Below, piece after piece: positions 23,610-31,880 of a DNA stretch of 50,748 nucleotides. This stretch comes from Microcaldota archaeon (GTDB taxonomy: Archaea; Micrarchaeota; Micrarchaeia; Micrarchaeales; Micrarchaeaceae). Both the position numbers and the translations under genes were made by a program. Each line of letters opens with the position of its first letter. The first letter of the stretch is position 1. The notes under the pieces are model-generated. The model was not told the DNA's origin. It saw only the letters and a program-made list of their open reading frames with translations, and ran no database searches. The stretch spans positions 128,272 to 179,019 of the forward strand of contig JAJYYB010000010.1 of the NCBI GenBank assembly GCA_021801355.1. The letters are read 5' to 3'.

Positions 23610-25022
23610 ATGACTAGGCCCAGGAGTAAGGCTAGGGATAAGCGCGCGCAGAGTGCGATAGAATATCTAGTCACTTATGGGTGGATGGTCTTAGTATTAG
23701 GGATAGTCCTTATAGGGCTTTATGCGCTTGGTGTGTTCCAGAACCCATCAACGACCACCGTATGCATTTTTCCTTCCCAGTTCGGATGCATAAACAGCTA
23801 CATGTATGCGGATGGCGGGCTAAGCATAAACATGCAGCAATCCAGCTCGACAAACATAAACATAACATCGATAGGCTGCAATACCAATATTACAACTGCT
23901 AACATGATAAGCTTCCATCCGCAACTCGCATTGCAGATGGGGAATAACGTTACCATCGGTGGGAACGCCACAACCGCGCTCAGGTGTTACCAAAATGGTA
24001 AGGTTTACACGGCTCCAGTAGGAACGGTCTTCCATGGTTATATAACGCTCGAATACGTGAACCTTGAGAGCGGCCTGACGCACACTGTTGTCGGGCAGCT
24101 TATCGAGGAGATACAGGGCTCGAATACGCAGTACACTACGAGCACCACGGTGACAACCACTTCGAGCACGTCATCGACATCTACCTCGACTACAACAAGT
24201 ACATCAACTTCAACAAGTACATCAACTTCAACAAGTACATCAACTTCAACAACCACCATACTAACGCTTTATAACCAGCCGAGCTACTCCGGTAACGCCA
24301 ACCTGGTTTATTCGAGCAGTATGGCGCTTACCGGAAACCTGATGACCACAGGCGACATATCGATAAACGTTGGCATAACGGTGACGACCAATGGCGCCAT
24401 GATTGTATCGGGTGGCACCTTCAACAATCAGGGCACCATAAACACTGGTTATCTTAACAGCAGTTTCATACCTGTGGCGCAGCGCAGTTCTTACAGCTTC
24501 CCGAATTCCTATGGAGGTTCAGGCGGCGGGGGGGGCAGCGGCTGCTCCAGCAGTTCCTTCTCTGGTCAGTCGACGCTCGTACCAGGAGGTGCGGGTGGCA
24601 ACCCAGCAGGTAGCCCGGGTTCCACGCCAGGACCCCCGACGATGTCGAACGCGAACATAGCCGCATGGTACACAGGCGGGTTCTCTAACTATCTGTCGGG
24701 TGCTGCGGGTGGCGGCGCTAGCAACACAAACTATGTCACCGGTGGAGGAGCTGGCGTTTATATACAAGCTAATGATCTTGTTGCTGGCACAATAAACGCG
24801 CCTGGTGGCAGCAGCCAGGCCTGTCCAGTCAGCGGCGGCAATACTGCGGATCCAATGGGGGCGGGTGGAGGAGGTGGTGCTATAATGCTGGCTTACGGTC
24901 CTGGCGGCTATACCGTAGGCACATACAACATAAATGGTGGAGGAGGTGGCGACTGGGGAGCCAACGGCGGCAACGGTCAGATAATAACTTATCTTTGGTC
25001 ATCCGCACCGATTAATCCATAA
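23610..25022 (+). CDS. Large surface protein with class III (pilin-type) signal, Ser/Thr linker and Gly-rich domain
   Basis: 470 residues. KRAQSAIEYLVTYGWM near the N terminus is a class III signal: cleavage by a prepilin peptidase is expected between Ala13 and Gln14, with Glu at +5 and a hydrophobic helix (20-43). A small beta domain with Cys residues follows, then an almost pure Ser/Thr linker (about 176-217) partly encoded by 18-base repeats. The C-terminal half carries beta-helix-like units (GDISINVGITVTTNGAMIVS) and a Gly/Ser-rich domain with several GGGGG runs. It is probably a secreted or filament-associated glycoprotein. It lies 40 bases after the MoxR gene. Confidence 0.75.
   Translation: MTRPRSKARDKRAQSAIEYLVTYGWMVLVLGIVLIGLYALGVFQNPSTTTVCIFPSQFGCINSYMYADGGLSINMQQSSSTNINITSIGCNTNITTANMISFHPQLALQMGNNVTIGGNATTALRCYQNGKVYTAPVGTVFHGYITLEYVNLESGLTHTVVGQLIEEIQGSNTQYTTSTTVTTTSSTSSTSTSTTTSTSTSTSTSTSTSTSTSTTTILTLYNQPSYSGNANLVYSSSMALTGNLMTTGDISINVGITVTTNGAMIVSGGTFNNQGTINTGYLNSSFIPVAQRSSYSFPNSYGGSGGGGGSGCSSSSFSGQSTLVPGGAGGNPAGSPGSTPGPPTMSNANIAAWYTGGFSNYLSGAAGGGASNTNYVTGGGAGVYIQANDLVAGTINAPGGSSQACPVSGGNTADPMGAGGGGGAIMLAYGPGGYTVGTYNINGGGGGDWGANGGNGQIITYLWSSAPINP
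24195..24252 (+). repeat. 18-base tandem repeat encoding the Ser/Thr linker
   Basis: Three exact copies of acaagtacatcaacttca plus a partial fourth. Each unit encodes six Ser/Thr residues, so copy-number change would alter linker length without a frameshift. Confidence 0.9.
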
Positions 25023-25079
25023 AAATAAAGTCATTAGCAATCTTCCAGCTAGTTCATATGGAGTGGGGTTTATTTCGGG

Positions 25080-25200
25080 GATTTTAGAATATAATATTCT
25101 AGCAATGGGCCAGGGTGAGGCTCTACCCGCCCGATGGGGACGCTCCGATAGTGAATTTCGGTTCTCTAAGCCGATTGCCTATTAATAGGAAGCAGAGGAT
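25080..25200 (+). ncRNA. Possible structured RNA with its own promoter
   Basis: In the 190-base gap after the surface protein, a TATA-like gaatataata (25087-25096) is followed about 20 bases later by a GC-rich stretch (about 25105-25180) able to fold. One possible stem is gggc-ca-gggt with accc-cgccc, followed by a second hairpin around ccga...tcgg. It matches no RNA family I can name, and the strand is inferred from the TATA element. It could also be untranslated 3' sequence. Confidence 0.25.
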
Positions 25201-25214
25201 AAGCATAAGCGCTC

Positions 25215-25370
25215 TCATTTCAAGATGAATATTATGAGGAGCAGTATGAGTATGAGGCCAACTATTATGTTAGTGGCTATGACTATGCGCTTCAGCCGCT
25301 TGAACTTCCTTATGGCGCGCTCCTCTTCTGTTTCTTCCGTTGGCACACCCTGTGCTTTTGAGTGGATCAT
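25215..25370 (-). CDS. Small single-span membrane protein coupled to the ATP synthase operon
   Basis: 51 residues. An acidic/basic N-terminal half (TEETEEERAIRKFKRLKRI) precedes one membrane helix (about 31-50) ending in Lys. Its ATG overlaps the stop of subunit D by four bases (ATGA), the pattern of translationally coupled genes, so it belongs to the A-ATPase operon. No known A-ATPase subunit matches. It could be a small accessory or assembly factor, by position only. Confidence 0.65.
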   Translation of the reverse strand: MIHSKAQGVPTEETEEERAIRKFKRLKRIVIATNIIVGLILILLLIIFILK

Positions 25371-25990
25371 TCTGCCTGGTTCTTTGAAGCAAGCTTTCTC
25401 TTGACGTGCTTGAGCGCAGAGAAGGTGTCCCTGTCTATCTCCTCAAGCCTCATTCTTATGTACTTTGACTGTGAGAGCATATTCGGTATGACTTTGTAGT
25501 CCAGCGCGTTTACCCTCCTCTTCGTCTTGTCTATTTCTATGACCAGGCGCTTCAGGCCCTGCTCCCTCTGGGCTATGTCTATTATCGCGTTTGTAGCCTT
25601 TGAAAACGTGCCATGGATGTCATCGACTGCCAGACTGGATGGAAGTATTGAGAAAGTGAGGTTCGCCTTCTGCTGCACCCTGCTTATATCTGGGATCTTC
25701 ACACCCATGATGTTCCTTACCTTGATCTTGACAGGTTCAGCCTCTGTCATGTACTGGGCTATGCTCTCCAGTTCGAAGTTGCCTACATAGGTTGATGCAG
25801 TAGTGACCATCTTGTAGGACTGTTGCATCATGTCGTTGAGCGCGCTCCTGCTCTGCTTGGACTGCTTGAGAAGCTTCAGGAATTCGATGACAAGGATCTC
25901 CCTCTTCCTCTTGAGTATGTCATGGCCCTTCCTGGCTATCACTATCCTGCGCCTCAGGTTTATCAGGTTTATCCTTGTAGGGTTCAGCAT
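25367..25990 (-). CDS. atpD: A-type ATP synthase subunit D
   Basis: Central-stalk rotor subunit linking the catalytic head to the membrane ring. The 207 residues form the long antiparallel coiled coil: the N-terminal helix (NPTRINLINLRRRIVIARKG, then LKRKREILVIEFLKLL) and the C-terminal helix (VIEIDKTKRRVNALDYKVIP). The stop overlaps the start of the small membrane protein. The MazG-like gene ends just upstream, so D is separated from B by that extra gene. Confidence 0.95.
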   Translation of the reverse strand: MLNPTRINLINLRRRIVIARKGHDILKRKREILVIEFLKLLKQSKQSRSALNDMMQQSYKMVTTASTYVGNFELESIAQYMTEAEPVKIKVRNIMGVKIPDISRVQQKANLTFSILPSSLAVDDIHGTFSKATNAIIDIAQREQGLKRLVIEIDKTKRRVNALDYKVIPNMLSQSKYIRMRLEEIDRDTFSALKHVKRKLASKNQAE

Positions 25991-25994
25991 GAGA

Positions 25995-26330
25995 TCATCT
26001 GTTGTCGCCGCTTCCCTTTAGGGTTCCGTTCCTCTTCCTCCTTAAAAGCTTGTCGATGTTGTCAGCGGCTACGTCTCCCAGGTCAATGCCAAGATCGGTC
26101 GCGAGAGCGCTCAGGTACCAGAGCACATCGCCAAGCTCTGATTTCATGTCGTCCTTGTCGAGCTTCGCGTTGTCGCGTATCTTCTTCTTTATCTTGTTGT
26201 TGAGCTCGCCGACCTCGCCAGAGAGCCCTAGTGCCGGGTAGTATATCCTGTACTTGCGTGGATATATCGCGGTTGTCATGGCTATCCGCTGGTACTCGCT
26301 GAAACCTATATCATTTGACCTGCTCTGCAT
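25995..26330 (-). CDS. MazG-type nucleoside triphosphate pyrophosphohydrolase
   Basis: 111 residues of the all-alpha NTP-PPase superfamily. The metal-binding pattern is visible as GLSGEVGELNNKIKK (ExxE) and, one helix later, SELGDVLWYLSALATDLG (ExxD). The N-terminal FSEYQRIAMTTAIYP is typical of the MazG-like/RS21-C6 branch that hydrolyses (d)NTPs. It is embedded between subunits B and D of the ATP synthase operon with almost no spacing, so it is co-transcribed. This location is unusual, and any functional link is unknown. Confidence 0.88.
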   Translation of the reverse strand: MQSRSNDIGFSEYQRIAMTTAIYPRKYRIYYPALGLSGEVGELNNKIKKKIRDNAKLDKDDMKSELGDVLWYLSALATDLGIDLGDVAADNIDKLLRRKRNGTLKGSGDNR

Positions 26331-27710
26331 CTATTTACCCTTGTAGTACTTGTCTATGAAGTCCTTCTTGATCCTTGTAAGGTCGCTTGCAGGAAGCGTG
26401 GACAGTAGCTCCCAGCCAAGCTGCAGAGTATCCTCGATAGTCCTGCGCTCGTAGAAGCCCTGGTTGAGGAACCTGTTCTCGAACTCCTCTCCGAACTTTA
26501 GGTACTTCTTGTCCGTGTCGCTAAGCGCCTCGACCCCTACTATGGCGCTGAGGCTCTTTGCGTCCTGCGCCTTCGCATAGCATCCATAAAGCTGGTCGGA
26601 CACGCCTCTGTGGTCCTCCCTCGTCTTTCCTGCGCCTATGCCTCCGTTCATCAGCCTTGAAAGCGAACCCAATGGCTGGACTGGCGGATATATACCCTTG
26701 TTCACAAGCTCCCTGCTCAGGAATACTTGGCCCTCGGTTATGTAACCTGTAAGGTCAGGTATCGGGTGGGTGACGTCGTCGCTAGGCATCGTCACCACGT
26801 TCAGCTGCGTTATGCTGCCCTTCTTACCCTTTATTATCCCTGCCCTCTCGTAAATGCTTGCCAGGTCGGTGTACATGTAACCGGGGTAACCTCTCCTTCC
26901 GGGCACCTCCTCCCTTGCGCTGGAAAGCTCTCTCAGCGCTTCGGCGTAGTTTGTCATGTCGTCCAGTATGACCAGAACGTGCATCCCCTTCTCGTAAGCC
27001 AGGAATTCGGCTGCCGTAAGAGCGAGCCTTGGAGTTATTATTCGCTCTATGCTCGGGTCGTCGGCCAGGTTTATGAACGTTACAGCGCGTTCTAGCGCGC
27101 CGGTCTTCCTGAATTCATTCACGAAATAGGAATAGTCGTCGTATGTTATACCGATACCTGCGAATATGACTGCGAAGCTCTCGGACGAGTTCTTGACGTT
27201 AGCCTGCCTCGTTATCTGCGCCACGAGCTGGTTGTGCGGAAGCCCGGACGATGAGAATATGGGAAGCTTCTGGCCCCTTACCAGTGTGTTCAGGCCGTCG
27301 ATAGAGGATATGCCGGTCTCTATGAAGTCGCTCGGGTAAGACCTTGCCACAGGATTCATCGGCTCGCCGTTTATATCGCGCTTCTGCTCGTATGATATTG
27401 CCGCGCCTCCGTCTCTCGGCCTGCCCTGCCCGTCGAATACCCTGCCGAGCATCTCCTCGCTAACGCCTATCGTGAAAGTCTCGCCAAGGAAGCTAACTGC
27501 GGTATCGCCTATGTTGATGCCGTCAGTAGAGCCGAAGATTTGCACGACTGCGTTGGTGTCGCTGGTATCGAGTACCTGGCCCAGCCTCTCCTCGCCGTTG
27601 TGCAATTTTATCTTCACTATCTCGTTGTACTTCGCATTACCTACCTTGCCGACCACTACCAGGGGACCGGCGACGTTTTCTATAGTGTTATATTCTACTT
27701 CGAATTTCAT
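26331..27710 (-). CDS. atpB: A-type ATP synthase subunit B
   Basis: Non-catalytic nucleotide-binding subunit of the A3B3 head. From ATG 27710 it has 459 residues, starting [20 protein letters not shown]; an aaaggtg ribosome-binding site lies 5-10 bases before, which favours this ATG over an in-frame TTG at 27734. The family signatures [35 protein letters not shown] and [16 protein letters not shown] are present, and the P-loop is absent as expected. Confidence 0.97.
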   Translation of the reverse strand: MKFEVEYNTIENVAGPLVVVGKVGNAKYNEIVKIKLHNGEERLGQVLDTSDTNAVVQIFGSTDGINIGDTAVSFLGETFTIGVSEEMLGRVFDGQGRPRDGGAAISYEQKRDINGEPMNPVARSYPSDFIETGISSIDGLNTLVRGQKLPIFSSSGLPHNQLVAQITRQANVKNSSESFAVIFAGIGITYDDYSYFVNEFRKTGALERAVTFINLADDPSIERIITPRLALTAAEFLAYEKGMHVLVILDDMTNYAEALRELSSAREEVPGRRGYPGYMYTDLASIYERAGIIKGKKGSITQLNVVTMPSDDVTHPIPDLTGYITEGQVFLSRELVNKGIYPPVQPLGSLSRLMNGGIGAGKTREDHRGVSDQLYGCYAKAQDAKSLSAIVGVEALSDTDKKYLKFGEEFENRFLNQGFYERRTIEDTLQLGWELLSTLPASDLTRIKKDFIDKYYKGK

Positions 27711-27720
27711 ATCGACACCT

Positions 27721-29493
27721 TTATTTCTCTTCAACCTGCTTGTACTCCTTCACAAGCGCATTGAACTCATCATCAATCTCGGATTTTATCTTCGTTTGGG
27801 ACTTGTCAACCTCAGCCTCCTTTATCTCCTTCAGCCTTGAGATCTGCTCCCTAACCTTGAGCTTTGCTATCTTGTCGACGCTTACTCCGCTCTTCACTGC
27901 GTCTGCAGCGAGCCTCCTGAAATAGAGCATCACGCCCAACATGAACGCCTGCTTCTTCATGCTCGTATAGGAATCAACTTCATCGAATGCGCTCTGCCTC
28001 AAGAAGTCCTCCCTTATCATCTTGCCTATCTCGAGAATCAAGCGCTCCTCGTCAGGCAGTGCCTCCGCACCTACCAGCTGCACTATGTCCTTTAGCTCTG
28101 CCTCCTTCTGCAGAATCTTCATCGCCTCCTTCCTGTTCTGCACGAACTCCTCGCCGTAGTTCTTTAGATACCAGGGCTCGAGGTCGGCAAGATAAAGAGA
28201 GTAGCTCGTCAACCAGTTTATCGAAGGGAAGTGCTTCGAGTTCGCCAACGATGCGTCCAGTGCCCAGAAGGTCTTTACCACCCTGAGCGTACCTTGCGAT
28301 ACTGGCTCCGAAAGGTCTCCCCCAGGCGGCGAGACTGCACCGACTATCGTGACAGAACCTATCTTGCCGCCGAGCGATTCGACCTTGCCGCTTCTTTCAT
28401 AGTATTCGGCAAGCCTCTTTGGCAGGTAAGCGGGGTAACCTTCCTCTCCCGGCATCTCCTCCAGCCTGGCCGAGATCTCTCTCATCGCCTCCGCCCATCT
28501 TGATGTGGAGTCTGCGAGTATGGCGACGCTGTAACCCATATCGCGGAAGTATTCTGCTATCGTTATGCCCGTGTAAACGCTGGCCTCCCTTGCAGCCACT
28601 GGCATGTTACTGGTGTTCGCTATCAGTATCGTCCTTTCTATTAGCGGCCTGTTTGTTTTCGGGTCCTTCAGCTCCGGAAATTCAGTAAGCACCTCGGTCA
28701 TCTCGTTTCCTCGCTCTCCGCACCCTACGTATACTATTATGTCCGCGTCAGACCACTTGGCTAGTTGGTGCTGTATTACGGTCTTGCCTGAACCGAAAGG
28801 TCCTGGAGCAGCCGCCGTGCCGCCTTTTGCTACAGGGAAGAGCATGTCTATTATCCTCTGGCCCGTTATGAGCGGCTCCTCTGCCCTGAACTTTTTCGTG
28901 AATTTTGTGGATCTCCTAACCGATCTCTTTTGAAGCAGAGTCAATTCTGTCGTCTTGCCTCCCTTCTCCACCTTCGCTATAACGTCGTCGACCTTGAATG
29001 TTCCAGACTTAAGTCCGCTTATCTTTCCCTCTGTCCCTGGCGGCACCATTATGTAGTGCTTTATGAATTCGGTCTCCTGGACGAAGCCGATTATCTCTCC
29101 TGGCTTGACACTGCCCCCGTTCTTTACCTTATCATCTGCATTGAACTTCCATTTCTTGCCCCTGCTTATGGCATCGGCGACTATTCCCTTGGCTATGAAT
29201 GAGCCGCTCTTTGCCTTGAGGATCTCCAGCGGCCTCTGTATTCCGTCGTATATGTTGCTAAGTATGCCAGGACCCAATTCGACAGATAGGGGCACGTTAG
29301 TGGACTTCACAGGCTCACCTGGGCGCAGACCGGTTGTGTCTTCATAGACCTGTATCACAGCGCGCTCCTTCTTGAGCTGTATTATCTCCCCTATCAACCC
29401 TTGGTCACCGACCTTGACTACGTCGTACATCTTCGTGCCGAGCATCCCCTTGGCTACGACCAGCGGCCCTGAAATCCTCTCAATATTTCCCAT
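27721..29493 (-). CDS. atpA: A-type ATP synthase subunit A (catalytic)
   Basis: Catalytic subunit of the A1 head. From ATG 29493 it has 590 residues; a GTG three codons upstream is possible. It shows the beta-barrel ([16 protein letters not shown]), the A-type bulge domain (around 110-190), the P-loop [13 protein letters not shown], the [12 protein letters not shown] segment with the catalytic Glu, and [20 protein letters not shown]. No intein is present. It lies between F and B in standard order. Confidence 0.98.
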   Translation of the reverse strand: MGNIERISGPLVVAKGMLGTKMYDVVKVGDQGLIGEIIQLKKERAVIQVYEDTTGLRPGEPVKSTNVPLSVELGPGILSNIYDGIQRPLEILKAKSGSFIAKGIVADAISRGKKWKFNADDKVKNGGSVKPGEIIGFVQETEFIKHYIMVPPGTEGKISGLKSGTFKVDDVIAKVEKGGKTTELTLLQKRSVRRSTKFTKKFRAEEPLITGQRIIDMLFPVAKGGTAAAPGPFGSGKTVIQHQLAKWSDADIIVYVGCGERGNEMTEVLTEFPELKDPKTNRPLIERTILIANTSNMPVAAREASVYTGITIAEYFRDMGYSVAILADSTSRWAEAMREISARLEEMPGEEGYPAYLPKRLAEYYERSGKVESLGGKIGSVTIVGAVSPPGGDLSEPVSQGTLRVVKTFWALDASLANSKHFPSINWLTSYSLYLADLEPWYLKNYGEEFVQNRKEAMKILQKEAELKDIVQLVGAEALPDEERLILEIGKMIREDFLRQSAFDEVDSYTSMKKQAFMLGVMLYFRRLAADAVKSGVSVDKIAKLKVREQISRLKEIKEAEVDKSQTKIKSEIDDEFNALVKEYKQVEEK

Positions 29494-29504
29494 ATGAATC
29501 ACTT

Positions 29505-29852
29505 TTAAACGTTCTTCGTTATGTCGATGCCTATCGCCCTCATTATGAGTTGGCGCAAAGTATCCTCTTCTTCCATGTTCTCGTTGAGCTCAGGCAGCTC
29601 TACCACCAGCGGCATTATGCTCGTAGTTACAGAATCGGCGAGCCTCCTGTCCTTTATCATCCTCCTGACCGATGAGGTCATTATTATTATGCCTACGTCG
29701 CTCATTCCGAGGAGCTCCTTTAGCTTCCTTTCTGAGTGTTCGGTGTCAGAGACCACGTATGCGTCGGTTATGCCCGCTATCTTGAAGCCGACGCTGAGCA
29801 CGCCGTTGCCCAAGTAAGCTATCTTTAGCGGCTTGTCTACTCTGTCTTCCAA
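29505..29852 (-). CDS. atpF: A-type ATP synthase subunit F
   Basis: Small central-stalk subunit with a CheY-like fold: [20 protein letters not shown] at the start and [17 protein letters not shown] in the middle are typical. 115 residues. The frame has no ATG near the start; a TTG at 29852 is the only reasonable initiator, because an in-frame stop lies four codons upstream. The start overlaps the end of subunit C by 16 bases, so the TTG start is probably used through translational coupling. Confidence 0.92.
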   Translation of the reverse strand: MEDRVDKPLKIAYLGNGVLSVGFKIAGITDAYVVSDTEHSERKLKELLGMSDVGIIIMTSSVRRMIKDRRLADSVTTSIMPLVVELPELNENMEEEDTLRQLIMRAIGIDITKNV

Positions 29853-30907
29853 ACAATCAACCTAGAAGTCTCCTCCTTGCTGAGGCCGTAGATCCTGCTG
29901 TTTATCAGCACCCTCAGCGTGAATATCTCTATCTCCTTCATGTAAGCATAAGCCAGTATTGTGCCGAAAGTGAGCATGCTATGCCTGAGCAGGCTCATGC
30001 TGCGCTCGAATATTGCGTTCCTGAGCCCTATCTCAAAAACCAGCAGCTGCTTTACCTTGCTCTGCTTGTAGACGTCGACAGCGTTCTTCAGGTCATAGGC
30101 CTTTATCTGGAGGGCCATGGTCTCGACATCCTTCGAGCCGTTGTATATCTGCTCCAGCTCCGGAAGCCCGATGTTGCCCCTCTCTATCATGCTGCCGCTT
30201 ATCTCCGAGAACTTCAGCTCCATGTGCTTCGCCTTCAGCATGTACAGTATGTTCTTCATGTCTATGTCCATCTTTATTATCCTCGCAGACTCATTGTGCG
30301 TCACCCTTAGACCCACTATTACGTTACCGAGGCTCTTGAAGTAGCTCTTGTCTATCGTTGCTATAGCCTCTGCACCGCTCTTGCTCTTCTTGTAGGATTC
30401 GAGCGCGTCCCTGAGTATGTCCGCGTAAGGCGAGTTTATCATCAGCTTGCTGAGCAGACCCTCGACTGATTCCTCCCTCATTGCCTCCTTTGCAGCTGTT
30501 GCGTCGTACCTCCCGTAATCTATTATGTATCTCGCTATAGCTTCGTAGCTCTGGTGCCTTTCCTTGGCCTCTACGAGCAGCTTTACGTTGTATATGTCCC
30601 ACTTCCCGACTATAGCCCTTATGAGCTTCCTTTCAGTTGAAGGCGATATGTGCACGAGCTTGCCGACGTTCTTGGCGAGGTTCTTGCTGAGTGCGAAGTC
30701 TATCAGCTCGTTCTTTATCTCTAGGCCGCCGAACTCCTCGATGTCCTCCTTGAACTCGCCATGGAAGAGTATGGCTATTATTGTGCTTATGTCCTTGGCG
30801 TTGATGATGTCGTTCATTGTCTTACGGTCTATCAGCTTGCTGCCCATGGCCTTCGCTCTCGCGCTTGAGTAGCCATAGTGCCTTGCAGCAGCCGTTCCGG
30901 ATAACAA
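29837..30907 (-). CDS. atpC: A-type ATP synthase subunit C
   Basis: Funnel-shaped subunit (V-type d homologue) that docks the central stalk on the proteolipid ring. The 356 residues are nearly all helical, with YGYSSARAKAMGSKLIDRKT at the N terminus and repeats of the AC39 family. The C-terminal AYAYMKEIEIFTLRVLINSR is a family signature. It starts 4 bases after the subunit E stop and overlaps subunit F by 16 bases. Confidence 0.94.
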   Translation of the reverse strand: MLSGTAAARHYGYSSARAKAMGSKLIDRKTMNDIINAKDISTIIAILFHGEFKEDIEEFGGLEIKNELIDFALSKNLAKNVGKLVHISPSTERKLIRAIVGKWDIYNVKLLVEAKERHQSYEAIARYIIDYGRYDATAAKEAMREESVEGLLSKLMINSPYADILRDALESYKKSKSGAEAIATIDKSYFKSLGNVIVGLRVTHNESARIIKMDIDMKNILYMLKAKHMELKFSEISGSMIERGNIGLPELEQIYNGSKDVETMALQIKAYDLKNAVDVYKQSKVKQLLVFEIGLRNAIFERSMSLLRHSMLTFGTILAYAYMKEIEIFTLRVLINSRIYGLSKEETSRLIVWKTE

Positions 30908-30911
30908 AAAC

Positions 30912-31628
30912 TCACCTACCTTTCTTCCTTGTCTTTTTGGCCCTTCGCCATGTCTTCTTGGCCTTTCGACCTGCCTTCTTGGCCTTCACTGGCTTCTTCC
31001 CGTGCGCCGCATTCTTTGCCTTCTTCGGCGCAGCCGGTGTTGAGATGTGCTTGCGGGCGGGTTGCCTTGAACCGAAAAGCTCTGCAGCGACAACCCTCCT
31101 TGCAGCATCGGCCTCGCCGTTCACGATGTTTGACACGGTAGCGTTGAGCGCGATCCTCTTGTCCTTGGTGTAGAGCATGAAGCCATCAACATCGGCGTAT
31201 TCGATGTCATAGCCCTTGCCCTTGAGCGTCGCTGCGTTGCGCTTTGAGGTGCTGACTATTATCGCGTCCTCAGAAGCTATCTCGGCGAACTGCTTTATAC
31301 CGTGCGCGAGTATCTTTTTCATCCCTTCCTCGTTCTCCATCGAGCTCCTCACCTTCTCCATAACGGCCTTCAGCGAACGCTCGACGGCCTTACCCTTCGC
31401 GTCGAGAATGAGAGCGCTGACCTCCATATCTAGCGCTGCCTTGTGCTCGTTTTTCAGCCTGACGACCTCCTTCTCCGCCTCCTCCTCGGCGCTCTTCAGT
31501 ATGTGCTTGGCGCTCTCCTCGGCCTCGTGCCTTATCGCCGAGACCTGCCTTCCGGCCTCGCTTTCGATAGCAGAAGATCTGGAATAGGCGTCGTGCATGA
31601 TGGACTTCTTTATCTCATCCAGTGCCAT
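30912..31628 (-). CDS. atpE: A-type ATP synthase subunit E with histone-like basic tail
   Basis: Peripheral-stalk subunit that pairs with H. From ATG 31628 it has 238 residues: a long N-terminal coiled coil (SRSSAIESEAGRQVSAIRHE onward) and the globular C-terminal domain (EIASEDAIIVSTSKRNAA, LNATVSNIVNGEADAARRVV). After the normal end (about residue 196) there is a 40-residue tail made mainly of Lys, Arg and Ala, resembling histone H1 tails. Such a tail is not part of the ordinary family. A GTG at 31637 is an alternative start. Confidence 0.93.
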   Translation of the reverse strand: MALDEIKKSIMHDAYSRSSAIESEAGRQVSAIRHEAEESAKHILKSAEEEAEKEVVRLKNEHKAALDMEVSALILDAKGKAVERSLKAVMEKVRSSMENEEGMKKILAHGIKQFAEIASEDAIIVSTSKRNAATLKGKGYDIEYADVDGFMLYTKDKRIALNATVSNIVNGEADAARRVVAAELFGSRQPARKHISTPAAPKKAKNAAHGKKPVKAKKAGRKAKKTWRRAKKTRKKGR

Positions 31629-31638
31629 GTGAAACACT

Positions 31639-31875
31639 TCATATTATGCCGGCCTGCAGCATTATGAGTATCGCAATGACGAAACCGAATATCAGCAACG
31701 TCTCAGGTATGACGAAGAACAGAAGCACTATTCCAAGGTTTTCCTTCTTCTCTGCTATCAATCCTAGACCTGCGCTTCCAATTCCAGATTGCGCAACTCC
31801 GGTACCAACTGCACCTCCAGCTATTGCCACACCTGCACCTATTGCCGCCGTAGCAGCGTTTATGTCTATTGTCAT
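31639..31875 (-). CDS. atpK: A-type ATP synthase proteolipid subunit K (c)
   Basis: 78-residue membrane rotor subunit, one two-helix hairpin. The first helix is glycine-rich (GAGVAIAGGAVGTGVAQSG); a polar AEKKEN loop follows; the second helix carries the ion-binding carboxylate Glu58 in VIPETLLIFG. Gln29 in helix 1 and Thr59 beside the Glu match the ligand pattern of sodium-binding c-subunits, so sodium coupling is possible, though protons cannot be excluded. It lies between I and E. Confidence 0.95.
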   Translation of the reverse strand: MTIDINAATAAIGAGVAIAGGAVGTGVAQSGIGSAGLGLIAEKKENLGIVLLFFVIPETLLIFGFVIAILIMLQAGII

Positions 31876-31880
31876 TCAAA

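Noticed and set aside
24195-24252. Tandem repeats considered as a CRISPR array
   Set aside because: The units are 18 bases, directly adjacent without spacers, and lie in frame within a Ser/Thr-rich coding region.
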